Part shown: piece after piece, positions 56,082-64,000 of the stretch
Numbering within the stretch: the first letter of the stretch is position 1
How the letters are laid out: each line of letters opens with the position of its first letter
DNA from: Posidonia oceanica
Taxonomy: Eukaryota > Streptophyta > Magnoliopsida > Alismatales > Posidoniaceae
NCBI GenBank assembly: GCA_037176725.1
Contig: JAZBRS010000060.1
Coordinates: forward strand, 55,828,001-55,892,000
Direction: 5' to 3'
DNA: 64,000 nt
Notes under the pieces: generated by a model
The model's input: the letters and a program-made list of their open reading frames with translations, nothing else
The model's database searches: none
Told to the model about the DNA's origin: nothing
Translations under genes and position numbers: made by a program

Positions 56082-56381
56082 TGCTAACACTTTCCAAGAG
56101 TGAATTCTGGGATGTAAGGAAGCTACTTGTAAAATTTCAGTAAGTTTGGAGATCGTTTGAGTGTTCTGCTTTAGTGAATTTTCCATGGTATCAAGAGAGA
56201 TAAATTGGGTATTCCGTAGATAGATCTGAAATGACGAAAATACCCTTATGGTCATGAAGGCTCAGAGAGAGGTTTGATAGTGCAAACCAACTTGTTCTAG
56301 TATCAAAAGAGGAATGGGAGTGAAACGAACCTAATGGTTGACATAAAGGTGATCGAAACCGAAACAGGGTATCTATAGCCT

Positions 56382-57050
56382 TTATGTTGCGGCTGAGGAG
56401 GAGGTGCATTGTAGTAGTTGCCCCTATTGTTGGCATTGCCACTGTTGTTGCCACTTTTTTTGAAGTTGTTGTCATTGCCATAGTTGCTCTTGTTCTGTTG
56501 TGGCTATCCCTCATTTCGGTGGCCATCCTGGCGATACTCCTATGTCACAACCACTTGAGGAGGCTGAATCCACTACTTATGATGCCTTCCACTACTTGAG
56601 CTTTGCAGCCTTTCTTTAGATCTATCTTGTGCTGGTTTTTGGTCAAGAAGCTCTCCCAGATTTGATCGATGCTGTTGAGGTCCTCCCTAGACAAGGTCAT
56701 GAACCAGTCCAAGGGCTTGCTCTCTAGCGAGTAAAAGAATAGATGTATAAGGAGTTCCAAATCATGGTTGTTGACGTTGTTGTGCATTAGGAGCACCTTG
56801 GTTGTTTGAAGCTCCATTGACTTCATTATTCAAGAAACAATACATGGTCTAGTATTGCATCAAGTCGGGGTCCAACTCTTCTTCAGTGATGGGATGATAG
56901 ATTCTCATGACTTGCTCCTCTTCTAACATATTGTCCAGTCCAGCTTGGTCTCCTGTGTTTCCCTATTGATGGCAGTGTTCAATCTCAAATTCTGACATTT
57001 GATTCATCTTTCTAGGTGCTCGGATCTCTGATTTTGGGTACTGATAGTTA
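56382..57050 (-). pseudogene. N-terminal and capsid part of a gypsy gag
   Basis: From about 57047 it reads MSNYQYPKSEIRAPRKMNQ. It later shows SLESKPLDWFMTLSRE and IDQIWESFLTKNQHKID (56545-56826), a Gag capsid pattern, then an Asn/Gly-rich tail (NNSGNANNRGNYYNAPPPQP) ending where the LTR starts at 56381. Several stops. Probably the same gag as 54629-54794, split by that LTR. Confidence 0.7.
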
Positions 57051-57379
57051 GACATTTACAATCACGTGTCTAACATAAGATGCTGAGAACGCTGCATCCT
57101 ATATTGACTATTCTGCTGTATTGCAAATGGGGAGTTGTTGGGCACTTGAGTGTCAGCGGCTAACGTAAGATGCAAATAAGACTACGTCCTACACACAATA
57201 CAGGGGTCTTCCACCATATTTAGAGTGAATTAGATGGGACCAATCACCAAGATTTTTTTTACAAATAATTACAAAAGATTTACATAGTTTGTCTAAATAT
57301 GGAAAGATTTCAAATTTGAAAAAATTTCCAAAAGAGGAAAAAGAAAAGTTGAATAGGTGCAGGAGAATACAACTGTTAG

Positions 57380-57412
57380 GTGTTGGACGCTAAGGAAGTT
57401 AGCATCCAACAC
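57380..57412. repeat. 33-bp module with no inner stem
   Basis: GTGTTGGACGC and GCATCCAACAC (10 of 11 pairs as Watson-Crick or wobble) separated by 11 bases; the shortest form. Confidence 0.75.
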
Positions 57413-57595
57413 CCTCTGGCTCAGAACATGCTAGAAAAGCTGGTTAAAGCCAATAAAGGAGCTAAGAGGGATTTTAGGATTTCTTAATTGGAGTTAACGA
57501 GATCCAAATAGGAAACCTAATCTTCTCCAAAAAAGGACAGTTAAATCAATTTCAAATAAACAAGGTGACAGGCAGAGCAAGCAAACGTGTTGACA

Positions 57596-57683
57596 TCGTT
57601 AGACGCAAGATCTTCAACATCTAATGTTGGACATGTGATTTTGTGCGTCTAACATTGCATGCACGAATTATAGTGTCCAACAA
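57596..57683. repeat. 88-bp module with two inner stems
   Basis: The same length as 54395-54482, with GTTAGACGC at one end and GTGTCCAAC at the other. Inner stems are partly paired. Confidence 0.6.
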
Positions 57684-57828
57684 CATAGACATGAAAATGT
57701 GCCAAAATATGACACCAACACAAGGAGAGAATGTCGTATAGTGTGAGCTAGGTGACAAATGGAAGTGATGAAGGGTGTTCAACCTAAAAAGGTCTGAAGA
57801 TTGTCGAAATGGGATATCTACAATCCTC

Positions 57829-59019
57829 ACCACTGGGACCTAGTGGTTGGAGAATTCTATCAGGGGGTTGGGAATCTCTTTAGTTAATCATCTTTGAGGT
57901 CCATCTTTTTGAACGTGTTGTAGTAGAGTACATCGATCGAGCTCCCATTGTACACTAAGGTACGACAAAGCCTTCCGCCCCTACATGATCACTAGGGGTT
58001 GGACCACTTCCCTTCGATCTTGATGGGCCACTCCTTGACCAATTATGAAGTTGATCTGATGTTGTAGATGCTGTAGGCATGAGCTTTTCACGCCCTCGTT
58101 GTGGCTCCACCCATCGAGGGCCCACTAGTTGTGGTCCAATGTATGGATCCTCACTTCCACCCTCATGAACCAGGCGATGTAGTCCTAGAGTGTCGCCCTC
58201 ACACTCTGTTCAATGCTAAGGATGGCAAACATAGTGTCTTATATCTTCCTCCATGAGACGAGTTGGCTCTTGAACTTCTTGACGAATTCATCAAAAGACA
58301 ATATGGACCTTGGCTCCAAGGTCAAGTGGTCGTTCCCTTCAGAGTGGATGCTAGGAGCCTACACGTGAGGGTGTCACTAAGATTGTTGAGATCCATTTAA
58401 CTCTGGAAATACTTGAGGAGGTGGTCCTTCAGATCTCCTCACCCATTGTAGGAGTCGAGGCAGAGTCCTAGGAGTGCCTTGGTGATGCGTGCCTTCACGA
58501 TCGGTTGGGAAAAGGGAGGTTTGCGTCACCTTATCATTTTCGCCTTTGGCCCATAAAGATCACCAGCTTTCATCTTCTCCTCCAATTTCTCCAACCTATG
58601 TAGGGCTTCCCCTCCCTCCTCTGTCCTAACTTGCAGCGAGTCCTCCCCATGGCCTAGAGTTTTATCCTGTAGCTGTTGATTCTGGAAAGTAAGGACTTTG
58701 TTTTGATCCTACAACTATTTGGCCAGGGCTTTCCAATCATCCAAGGTTTGTAATTCTTGACAGGTGTGACTCTTGACATCTCTTTGCTGCTAGGATCCTA
58801 CCTCTCCTCCTCCATTTCCTTCGCCAACCATGGTGGTAGATAACAAGCTAACGTCAAAGGTTCTAGCAAAAAGGCTTTTCGTTTCCCACAAACAGTGTTA
58901 GATGATGCACTGTTTTGTTGGGAGGGGAATTTGATGATTGCTAGGCTCACATGACAGGATCTCCCTACTAAGAGGGAAAACAAGGAACAAAGACTTTGAA
59001 CCAGAGCGGTTCGATTGTG
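57829..59019 (-). pseudogene. Degenerate gypsy gag region
   Basis: On the minus strand near 58455-58307 it reads GDLKDHLLKYFQS, stop, MDLNNLSDTLTCRLLASTL, then KGTTT and a stop: a recognisable Gag capsid pattern (GDxxDHL, CRxLxxTLKG). The rest is too decayed to assign. No ORF over 61 codons remains. Confidence 0.6.
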
Positions 59020-59077
59020 TAACGACCTAGATTTTTAGGTGGCATTTTAGGTCGGATGTTTAATCTAGAATTTGGGT

Positions 59078-59138
59078 GTGTTGGACGCTGAATATATAGC
59101 GTTTAATGCAAGACTCTTAATTAGGCTGCGTTCTACAC
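59078..59138. repeat. 61-bp module
   Basis: GTGTTGGACGC start and GCGTTCTACAC end. Inner part eroded. Confidence 0.6.
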
Positions 59139-59164
59139 CTGAATTTGTGTTTTCTGGCTTCTAA

Positions 59165-59220
59165 GTGTTAGATGTAGCAATTTATCTTACATAAGACGCA
59201 GTAGATTCTGCGTCCAACGT
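59165..59220. repeat. 56-bp module
   Basis: GTGTTAGATGT start, inner ATCTTACATAAGACGC, end GCGTCCAACGT; a few bases lost at the left inner arm. Immediately follows the previous module. Confidence 0.6.
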
Positions 59221-60085
59221 CTCAAGCCGTCTCTAGGAAGATTTGTCTGCCTAGATATGGTGATACCAGCGCCACTTCATTGAGTTTTCTTCTCTTCTCC
59301 TCCTCTACGTTGTGAGAGCTGGTTCTAGAGGAGAAAACCAGTGCTGAGAGCGAGAGGAAGCTTGCATGTTGGAGAGGAAGGTGTGCATGGGTTGCTTGGG
59401 TGTGCATGTTGGGTTCCTCCTCCATGGATGTGTTGTGAGTGTGGAGACAGAGCTCCGGTGACCCTCTGCATGTTCCAGGCATTGAGCTTGGCCTGAGGAG
59501 GTGCTGCAACCTAGAGATGTGAGTGTAAGTGTAACTGTAGTTTGGGTTCTTTAGTTTTGGATTCTCTCTTCTTCTTCTCCCTTCCTTTTTGCTTCTTCCA
59601 TGCATGCACCCACTCTTTGGATCTTTGGTGATGCATGTGCTGTTGGGGTTCGTGGGAACTCAAAGGAGGCTTAGGGAAGAGTTGCTGAGGATCGGAGCTC
59701 TAGTGGTAAGCCTTGGTGGGGTTCTTTGGTGTTGAGCTCTCTTCTTCCTCTTTCCTTTCCCTTCTCTCATGCATGCATGCACTCATCTATGGACCTCCAG
59801 TGTGCATGAAGGGCTGGGGATCATGGATGATCTGAGAGTGCTAGAAGTGTATTCAGAAGGTTTCATGGAGCTTTGGATTGAGGTTGGAGCTTGCTGCATG
59901 TGTTGGGCTTTCCTCTTGGGTGCAAGGTACACACCCATTTAGATGTATTTGGTTTGTTTTGTGGTTAGGATTTTGTTGCATGCAGTAGTTTCGGGTTTCT
60001 CTTTGATCATGTTTTGTACCTCCGACCTTGTGGAGGGGAGTTGTGTAGGTTTACAGTAGGAACTTCTTGCTGTCTGAACATGTGG

Positions 60086-60145
60086 GTGTATGACGTCCAA
60101 CCTGGTGCATCTTATGTTAAACACTGAGAATTGTTCTTCTTACAC
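60086..60145. repeat. 60-bp module
   Basis: GTGTATGACGT start, inner GCATCTTATGTTAAACAC, end CTTCTTACAC. Eroded stems, length kept. Confidence 0.65.
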
Positions 60146-60322
60146 TCCAGATAGCTCTATGTTGCCATGATCAATTTGTAGTAATTTAAATTGAATAATG
60201 AGGCTAGGATTGTATTGCATGCAATAGAATATATGTGGTTCCTTTCCTATTTCGACTCCTTGATCATTTAATGTAGGTGCATGATAGTTTTCTGGAAGTT
60301 TGGTCAAGGATCTAAACCCTGG

Positions 60323-60382
60323 GTGTAAGACGTAGACCAGGCTACATCTAATATAAGATGCATAGTTTATAGCGTCTTACAC
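60323..60382. repeat. 60-bp module
   Basis: Outer GTGTAAGACG and CGTCTTACAC nearly perfect; inner ACATCTAATATAAGATGC. 237 bp after the previous module. Confidence 0.78.
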
Positions 60383-60558
60383 TCCAATTAGGCAATGCAT
60401 GCTTAATAGAAGTGGTTTTGATTTTTACCTAGAGAATGAATATAGGGTGCATGTAGTAGTTTAAATGCTCCTCTTGTTATATTTTGATTCCTTAGGGAGA
60501 TGATTAGGAGGTATGTAATTTTCAGGAAGAGGCCTTTCTAAAAAAATCTGTAGTTTAT

Positions 60559-60618
60559 GTGTTGGACACAAGAACTTATGCGTCCTATGTAGGACGCAAG
60601 GGTCCTAGCGTCTAATGC
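60559..60618. repeat. 60-bp module
   Basis: Inner palindrome GCGTCCTATGTAGGACGC is perfect, with a CCT/AGG change relative to CTT/AAG elsewhere. 236 bp after the previous module. Confidence 0.78.
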
Positions 60619-60919
60619 TCTAGGTTGTAATTCAGCAATTTCTGTAATTCTGAAGATAAGGCAAGATTAAAAGACTTAGAGTCTTCAAAGGCTTTGATTT
60701 TGGGATGAACGTGAGAGTTTTTAATGGAAGCAAATGTTAGTATGACACTATAATTGGGGAATTAATCTTAATCTATTAGAGATTTATTATGAATGGATTT
60801 GGTGTGGTGTCTTTTGTTTCAGTCTTTTAGCTTGAATGATCAGAGATGTGCCTTCAATACATGTGATTAGAGGATTGTTGGTGTGCAGTGCTCTGAGTAG
60901 TTGAGGAGCATTGTCTGGT

Positions 60920-60980
60920 GTGTTAGACGCAAGGAAATCTAGCATTTAACATTGAACGCAACTTGTGCTGCATCTTACAC
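60920..60980. repeat. 61-bp module
   Basis: GTGTTAGACGC start, GCATCTTACAC end. Inner AGCATTTAACATTGAACGC. Confidence 0.68.
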
Positions 60981-61862
60981 TTTAAGTTCGATTTTGGTTG
61001 TTTTGCTGGTACATGTGTATTGGCATTATGTTTGTGGCTGGATTTGTGTTTTCTCTTTGAGTTTCTTGAGAGTGAGGCTGGTGCAAGTATTTTTTAGGAC
61101 TTTCACTAGCATCGTGTTGTTTTTTATGGTTTGAGATCGACAATTCAGGTATTATGTGTTTTAATCTAATTTGTAATTTTGTATGGGTTTTTGCGAAATG
61201 GTTTGATTCAGAAATGGTTTTCCAAAAGGGATTTGGAAAGGAAATGCATAAGTTTTACAAAGGTTTTGGAAAATGTTTTCCACTGATTTCTGTTTATGGA
61301 GACCAAGAGGCTGTAGGATTATGTTGATGGATCCAGGGGATATGATACTTCTGGAAAAGTTAAGCACAAGTTCGAGGCTGATGTCCGGGAACCAAGATGT
61401 CGAGGAATCATGGTAGCGGACCCAGGGGGTATGATACTTTTGTGTAGCTAGGTGTGATGTCTGAGGCTGAGGTTCCAGAGTCAACAAGCTGGAGGGCCGT
61501 CTTACTGGGACTAGGGAGTATGAGACTCTTGGATGGTTGAGCACGATTTACTAGGCCGAGGTTCGCAGGTTGAGGTACTGTCTGGACCCAGAGGTATGAT
61601 ACTCTGGTTGCTCTAGGCCCTGAGACTTGAGGCACTGACTGGACCTAGAGGTGAGAGACTCTGTTTGCTTCGAGCACTGAGACTAGGATGTCGAGAGGGT
61701 GGACCCTATAGATATCCCATTTTGACACTCCCCTATTTTTCTTAAGTCTCATCATACCACATCATGTTGCATTCAACCTTAGAGGCCTTTTTGTCAGCTT
61801 AAGCACTCCATTAATGCTCTTTTGCCAATCCAGGTCGTAAAATGCAGGAAAACTGGTGTTCA

Positions 61863-61922
61863 ACGTTGGACGCAACAATCTCAGCATTCTACATTGAACG
61901 CTAATATTCTAGCGTCTTACAC
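61863..61922. repeat. 60-bp module in U3
   Basis: GTTGGACGC start, inner GCATTCTACATTGAACGC, end GCGTCTTACAC. Confidence 0.68.
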
Positions 61923-62100
61923 ATCCAGTTGATTTCCCTCCCTAATCAGTCAAACTTTCATTTTTTGGACTCAAAATAAATTTTCAATATTTTAAATGAG
62001 TCTTCGTGCCTTATTTAGAGATCTTTATTAACTTATTAAATGACTCGTTTGACTACATTTGACTTGGCACCCCAATTTGGCAAGTTTTTTTAGTCTTGGT

Positions 62101-62160
62101 GTGTAAGATGCTAGATCTTACGCGTCTTACATTAGACGCAGCATCTGCTTATACCTGATA
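62101..62160. repeat. 60-bp module in U3, last arm lost
   Basis: Inner GCGTCT and AGACGC perfect; the outer first arm GTGTAAGATGC has no partner at the expected place. 238 bp after the previous module. Confidence 0.6.
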
Positions 62161-62305
62161 GTTGGATAATTGCCCATTCCTTCTTTCCTTTTTTGGAATA
62201 ATTTGAATTCAAATTATTTTCATTTAGGGAAATTCCTTTGACCGTGCTTTATTGCCCATTAATTGGAGAAATATTCCTTCATTAATTGTAGTTAGGCGTT
62301 TGGGT

Positions 62306-62365
62306 GTGTAAGATGCTATGTGCTATGTGTCTTATATTAGACATTGGGATCCCTACATTTAGCAC
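62306..62365. repeat. 60-bp module in U3
   Basis: GTGTAAGATGC start, inner GTGTCTTATATTAGACAT, end ACATTTAGCAC. Lies about 95 bp before the TATA box. Confidence 0.65.
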
Positions 62366-62458
62366 CCCAGATAAGGTAATTTTCAGCTGCAGTTGGACTA
62401 CATTACCAATTTTGGGTTTCTTGCCATTTCTTGACTCGCCCATGCCCTTATAAATACA

Positions 62459-62466
62459 CGAGTACC
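62459..62466 (+). promoter_or_regulatory. TATA box of the LTR at 61713
   Basis: TATAAATA in cccttataaatacacg. The sequence that follows (gagagggacgagaattacag) fits an LTR transcript start region. Confidence 0.65.
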
Positions 62467-63031
62467 CCAACCTTTGAGAGGGACGAGAATTACAGACAGA
62501 CACACACAGTTAGTGGAATTTTTGAGAGTTTGGGAGAAGTTTTTGAGAAATTGTGTGAGTGAAAAGAGAGAAAGGAGAGAGCCAAAGTCTTCCACCGCCT
62601 CCGACCACATCGGCATCTTGCATTTCATGCATACATCGTATAAATTAAGAGGGGGTTTTCTTTTTAGTATTTTTGCATATTACATACTTTGCAAGTTGTA
62701 GCTAGGCATTTACATTTAGTTGCAACCGGGGGGATAAAACCCCTCAGGTAAATATCTTCCCTTTTGTTTCATGTTAGTTGTAATTTGTTTCGCCGAATTA
62801 TTTACTACACTATACTAGTACGCAAACTTTTAATTTTATTTTGCAAGGAAAAGAAGAAGAAGAAGAAGCTCACTGGTGAGAGCACCCTTAGACAACGCTG
62901 GCGTTGTCCTATGATAGCTGAACCTACATCAATAATACATCTCCCCAGGTGTCTCGAGGGCCAGTGAAAGCAAACCAAGAGTGGCGATCACATCGACTTC
63001 AACATCCGTGGAGTGGTGGAGTTGAATACAA

Positions 63032-64000
63032 ATTAAAGGGACACAAGCGAAGCAGTGAACGAAGGTGCCTCCTCAAGAATCCTATATCCACAAATTGACG
63101 ACCATGGTGGGACGGCTAAAAGTGTCCCTGTGCTAAGGTGAGCATCCTCCTCTTCTTTCTTCTTCATTTCCTTGCAATATTTGTTTCATTTCGTAGATTT
63201 TCAAGCTTATGGCGAAATTCCTCGTAGTGTTTTGAGGCACCACAACTTCTCGCTTATTTGGGATTTTATGCGCTTAAATGCATGCAACCACCTCTCATTT
63301 GGGTTTTGCTTCTTGGGAGCAGATGTGATTGAATTAAAAAAAGACAGTTTTCCTGAAAAATTCACTGTCAGTGTGTTAAACGCAAGCCTGGATGCGTCTT
63401 ACATATGACGCATCAGTTTCTGCGTCTTACACTTCTGAATAGAAATACATTATGTTTTCAAACTTTTCCTTTGATTTCTTTATATAACTTGTCCAAGGAT
63501 TGAGGTGTGAGGTGATCGGCTTCTGCCGTAGGGACTGGAGCCTTGATCTTTGGGTGCTTTTAAAAAAAAATTACAATAAAAATCGAGTTTCCTCTATGAC
63601 TTGCATGGCCCTCATTGGGAACTAATTTGTTTGTGTCTTCTCTTGGGTTACACAAATAACCGCTTAAGTCTGGAGCACTCCTGTTGTAAGAGACTTAAGA
63701 GAGGTATTTGTGTTATCATTTGCTTTCACAAGGATCACTTCTTCTCTCCCTTGATTCTTGTGGAAGTAAGTTAGAACCCCAAGTTAAGAATTGCATTCTC
63801 CCACCCCCTTTGTGGTTTGTTGTGATTGTGTGCTTGAAACGCGAGAGACCTAATCAATCTTGGATACGTTGGGTTCTACCTCTATGGGATAGGGATCTAA
63901 GTATGCTTGAGACTCCCCAAAGAACCTCAGGAGTTAAGGTAGGGGAAGTACCTAAGAAGTAGAATTTTTACCCATTGTGTTGAGTATCCATAGATTACTC
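63032..64000 (+). other. Sequence after the LTR, leader-like, no gene recognised
   Basis: Contains aattgacgaccatggtggga at about 63090-63112, which looks like a leader segment of Tat-type elements, and a module at 63373. Beyond 63433 nothing is recognised: short frames without domains, T-rich and A-rich runs near 63560-63590. It may be the start of the internal region of a second element copy. Confidence 0.35.
63373..63432. repeat. 60-bp nested-stem module outside the LTR
   Basis: Outer GTGTTAAACGC and GCGTCTTACAC; inner GCGTCTTACATATGACGC. One of the best-kept inner stems. Confidence 0.75.

Larger units (their letters stand above)
54795..56381 (-). mobile_element. LTR of the family seen at 61713, inserted in gag
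   Basis: On the minus strand it starts near 56381 with TATAGATACCCTGTTTCGG, a variant Tat LTR head, and ends around 54800. The TATA box is TATAAATA on the minus strand near 55490-55499. The U5 part (about 55000-54830, with gtggcgattacaagtcgatt) matches 62975-63020. It lies between two gag fragments, so it may be a solo LTR. Ends and target duplication are not certain. Confidence 0.55.
57051..57828 (-). mobile_element. Truncated U3 of a Tat-like LTR
   Basis: Minus-strand head TGTAGATATCCCATTTCGAC at 57828. Carries modules at 57596-57683 and 57380-57412 and two partial ones near 57065-57110 and 57155-57190. No TATA box or U5 before gag sequence begins, so it is shortened. Confidence 0.55.
59020..61712 (+). 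mobile_element. Family C repeat, plus-strand copy
   Basis: Homologous to the minus-strand copy (54628-53202 and 32506-31300) along its length, so the two form a widely spaced inverted repeat. Starts TGTAACGACCTAG. Modules at 59078, 59165, 60086, 60323, 60559 and 60920; the spacing of the middle ones is 236-237 bp. At 61320-61700 it has degenerate units with ggacccaggggg(t)atgatac. It is followed by an LTR head, preceded by the purine-rich gtcgagagggtgga. Confidence 0.6.
61713..63031 (+). mobile_element. Tat-like LTR with U3 stem modules
   Basis: Head TATAGATATCCCATTTTGAC directly after a purine-rich stretch. Modules at 61863, 62101 and 62306, TATA box at 62459, a C/G hairpin CCGGGG...CCCCTC at 62727-62744, and U5 with gagtggcgatcacatcgact. 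The end is placed at GTTGAATACA by comparison with the LTR at 54795-56381; an end near 63093 (tatccaca) is also possible. Confidence 0.6.

Noticed and set aside
53201..63432. The 60-bp modules as a MITE family or tRNA-derived SINE
   Set aside because: No target duplications were seen at the copies, spacing is regular (about 236 bp) in the arrays, and there are no A/B box or cloverleaf features.
63708..63962. Possible small gene at the right edge (84 codons)
   Set aside because: No recognisable features and no promoter; adjoining sequence looks like a retrotransposon leader.

Overview
This is a stretch of gene-poor, retrotransposon-filled chromatin from a flowering plant with a large genome. 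The evidence is several nested Ty3/gypsy elements of the Tat/Ogre type, whose primer binding site matches the 3' end of plant tRNA-Arg, and a broken hAT transposase gene with a plant-type short intron. I found no host gene, rRNA or tRNA. The species cannot be told from the sequence.

Layout. 1-3339: the 3' parts of two long Tat-type LTRs in tandem, the second inserted into a hAT element. 3340-9102: that hAT element on the minus strand (a truncated transposase start at 3340-4310 and a terminal-repeat-like end at 9102), itself split by a 2.8-kb solo LTR (4519-7317). 9481-31207: two related LTRs placed tail to tail as a large inverted repeat with an 11-bp spacer. The right arm is split by element A (11660-30291), an 18.6-kb minus-strand retrotransposon with two 5,723-bp LTRs that are almost identical, a 5-bp target duplication (CATAT), an intact 714-codon gag and no pol. 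31208-32506 and 53202-54628: one repeat (family C) split by element B (32507-53196), a 20.7-kb minus-strand Tat element with decayed gag, protease, G-patch, RT, two RNase H domains and integrase, plus an extra 3' ORF resembling the DUF7745/plant-mobile-domain family. 54629-64000: gag remnants, LTR pieces and a plus-strand copy of family C followed by another LTR.

How the parts relate. A and B share primer binding site, polypurine tract, a leader block and homologous Gag, so A looks like a young non-autonomous partner of a B-like autonomous element.

The most unusual signal is structural. LTRs of several families carry modules made of an outer stem enclosing an inner stem, often repeating every 235-245 bp upstream of the TATA box. 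In 53-63.5 kb the module is 60 bp long in most of about 20 copies, and its stems differ between copies by paired changes. A and B also have their own hairpin arrays just upstream of the 3' LTR. I have found no description of such modules from memory, but I could not search.
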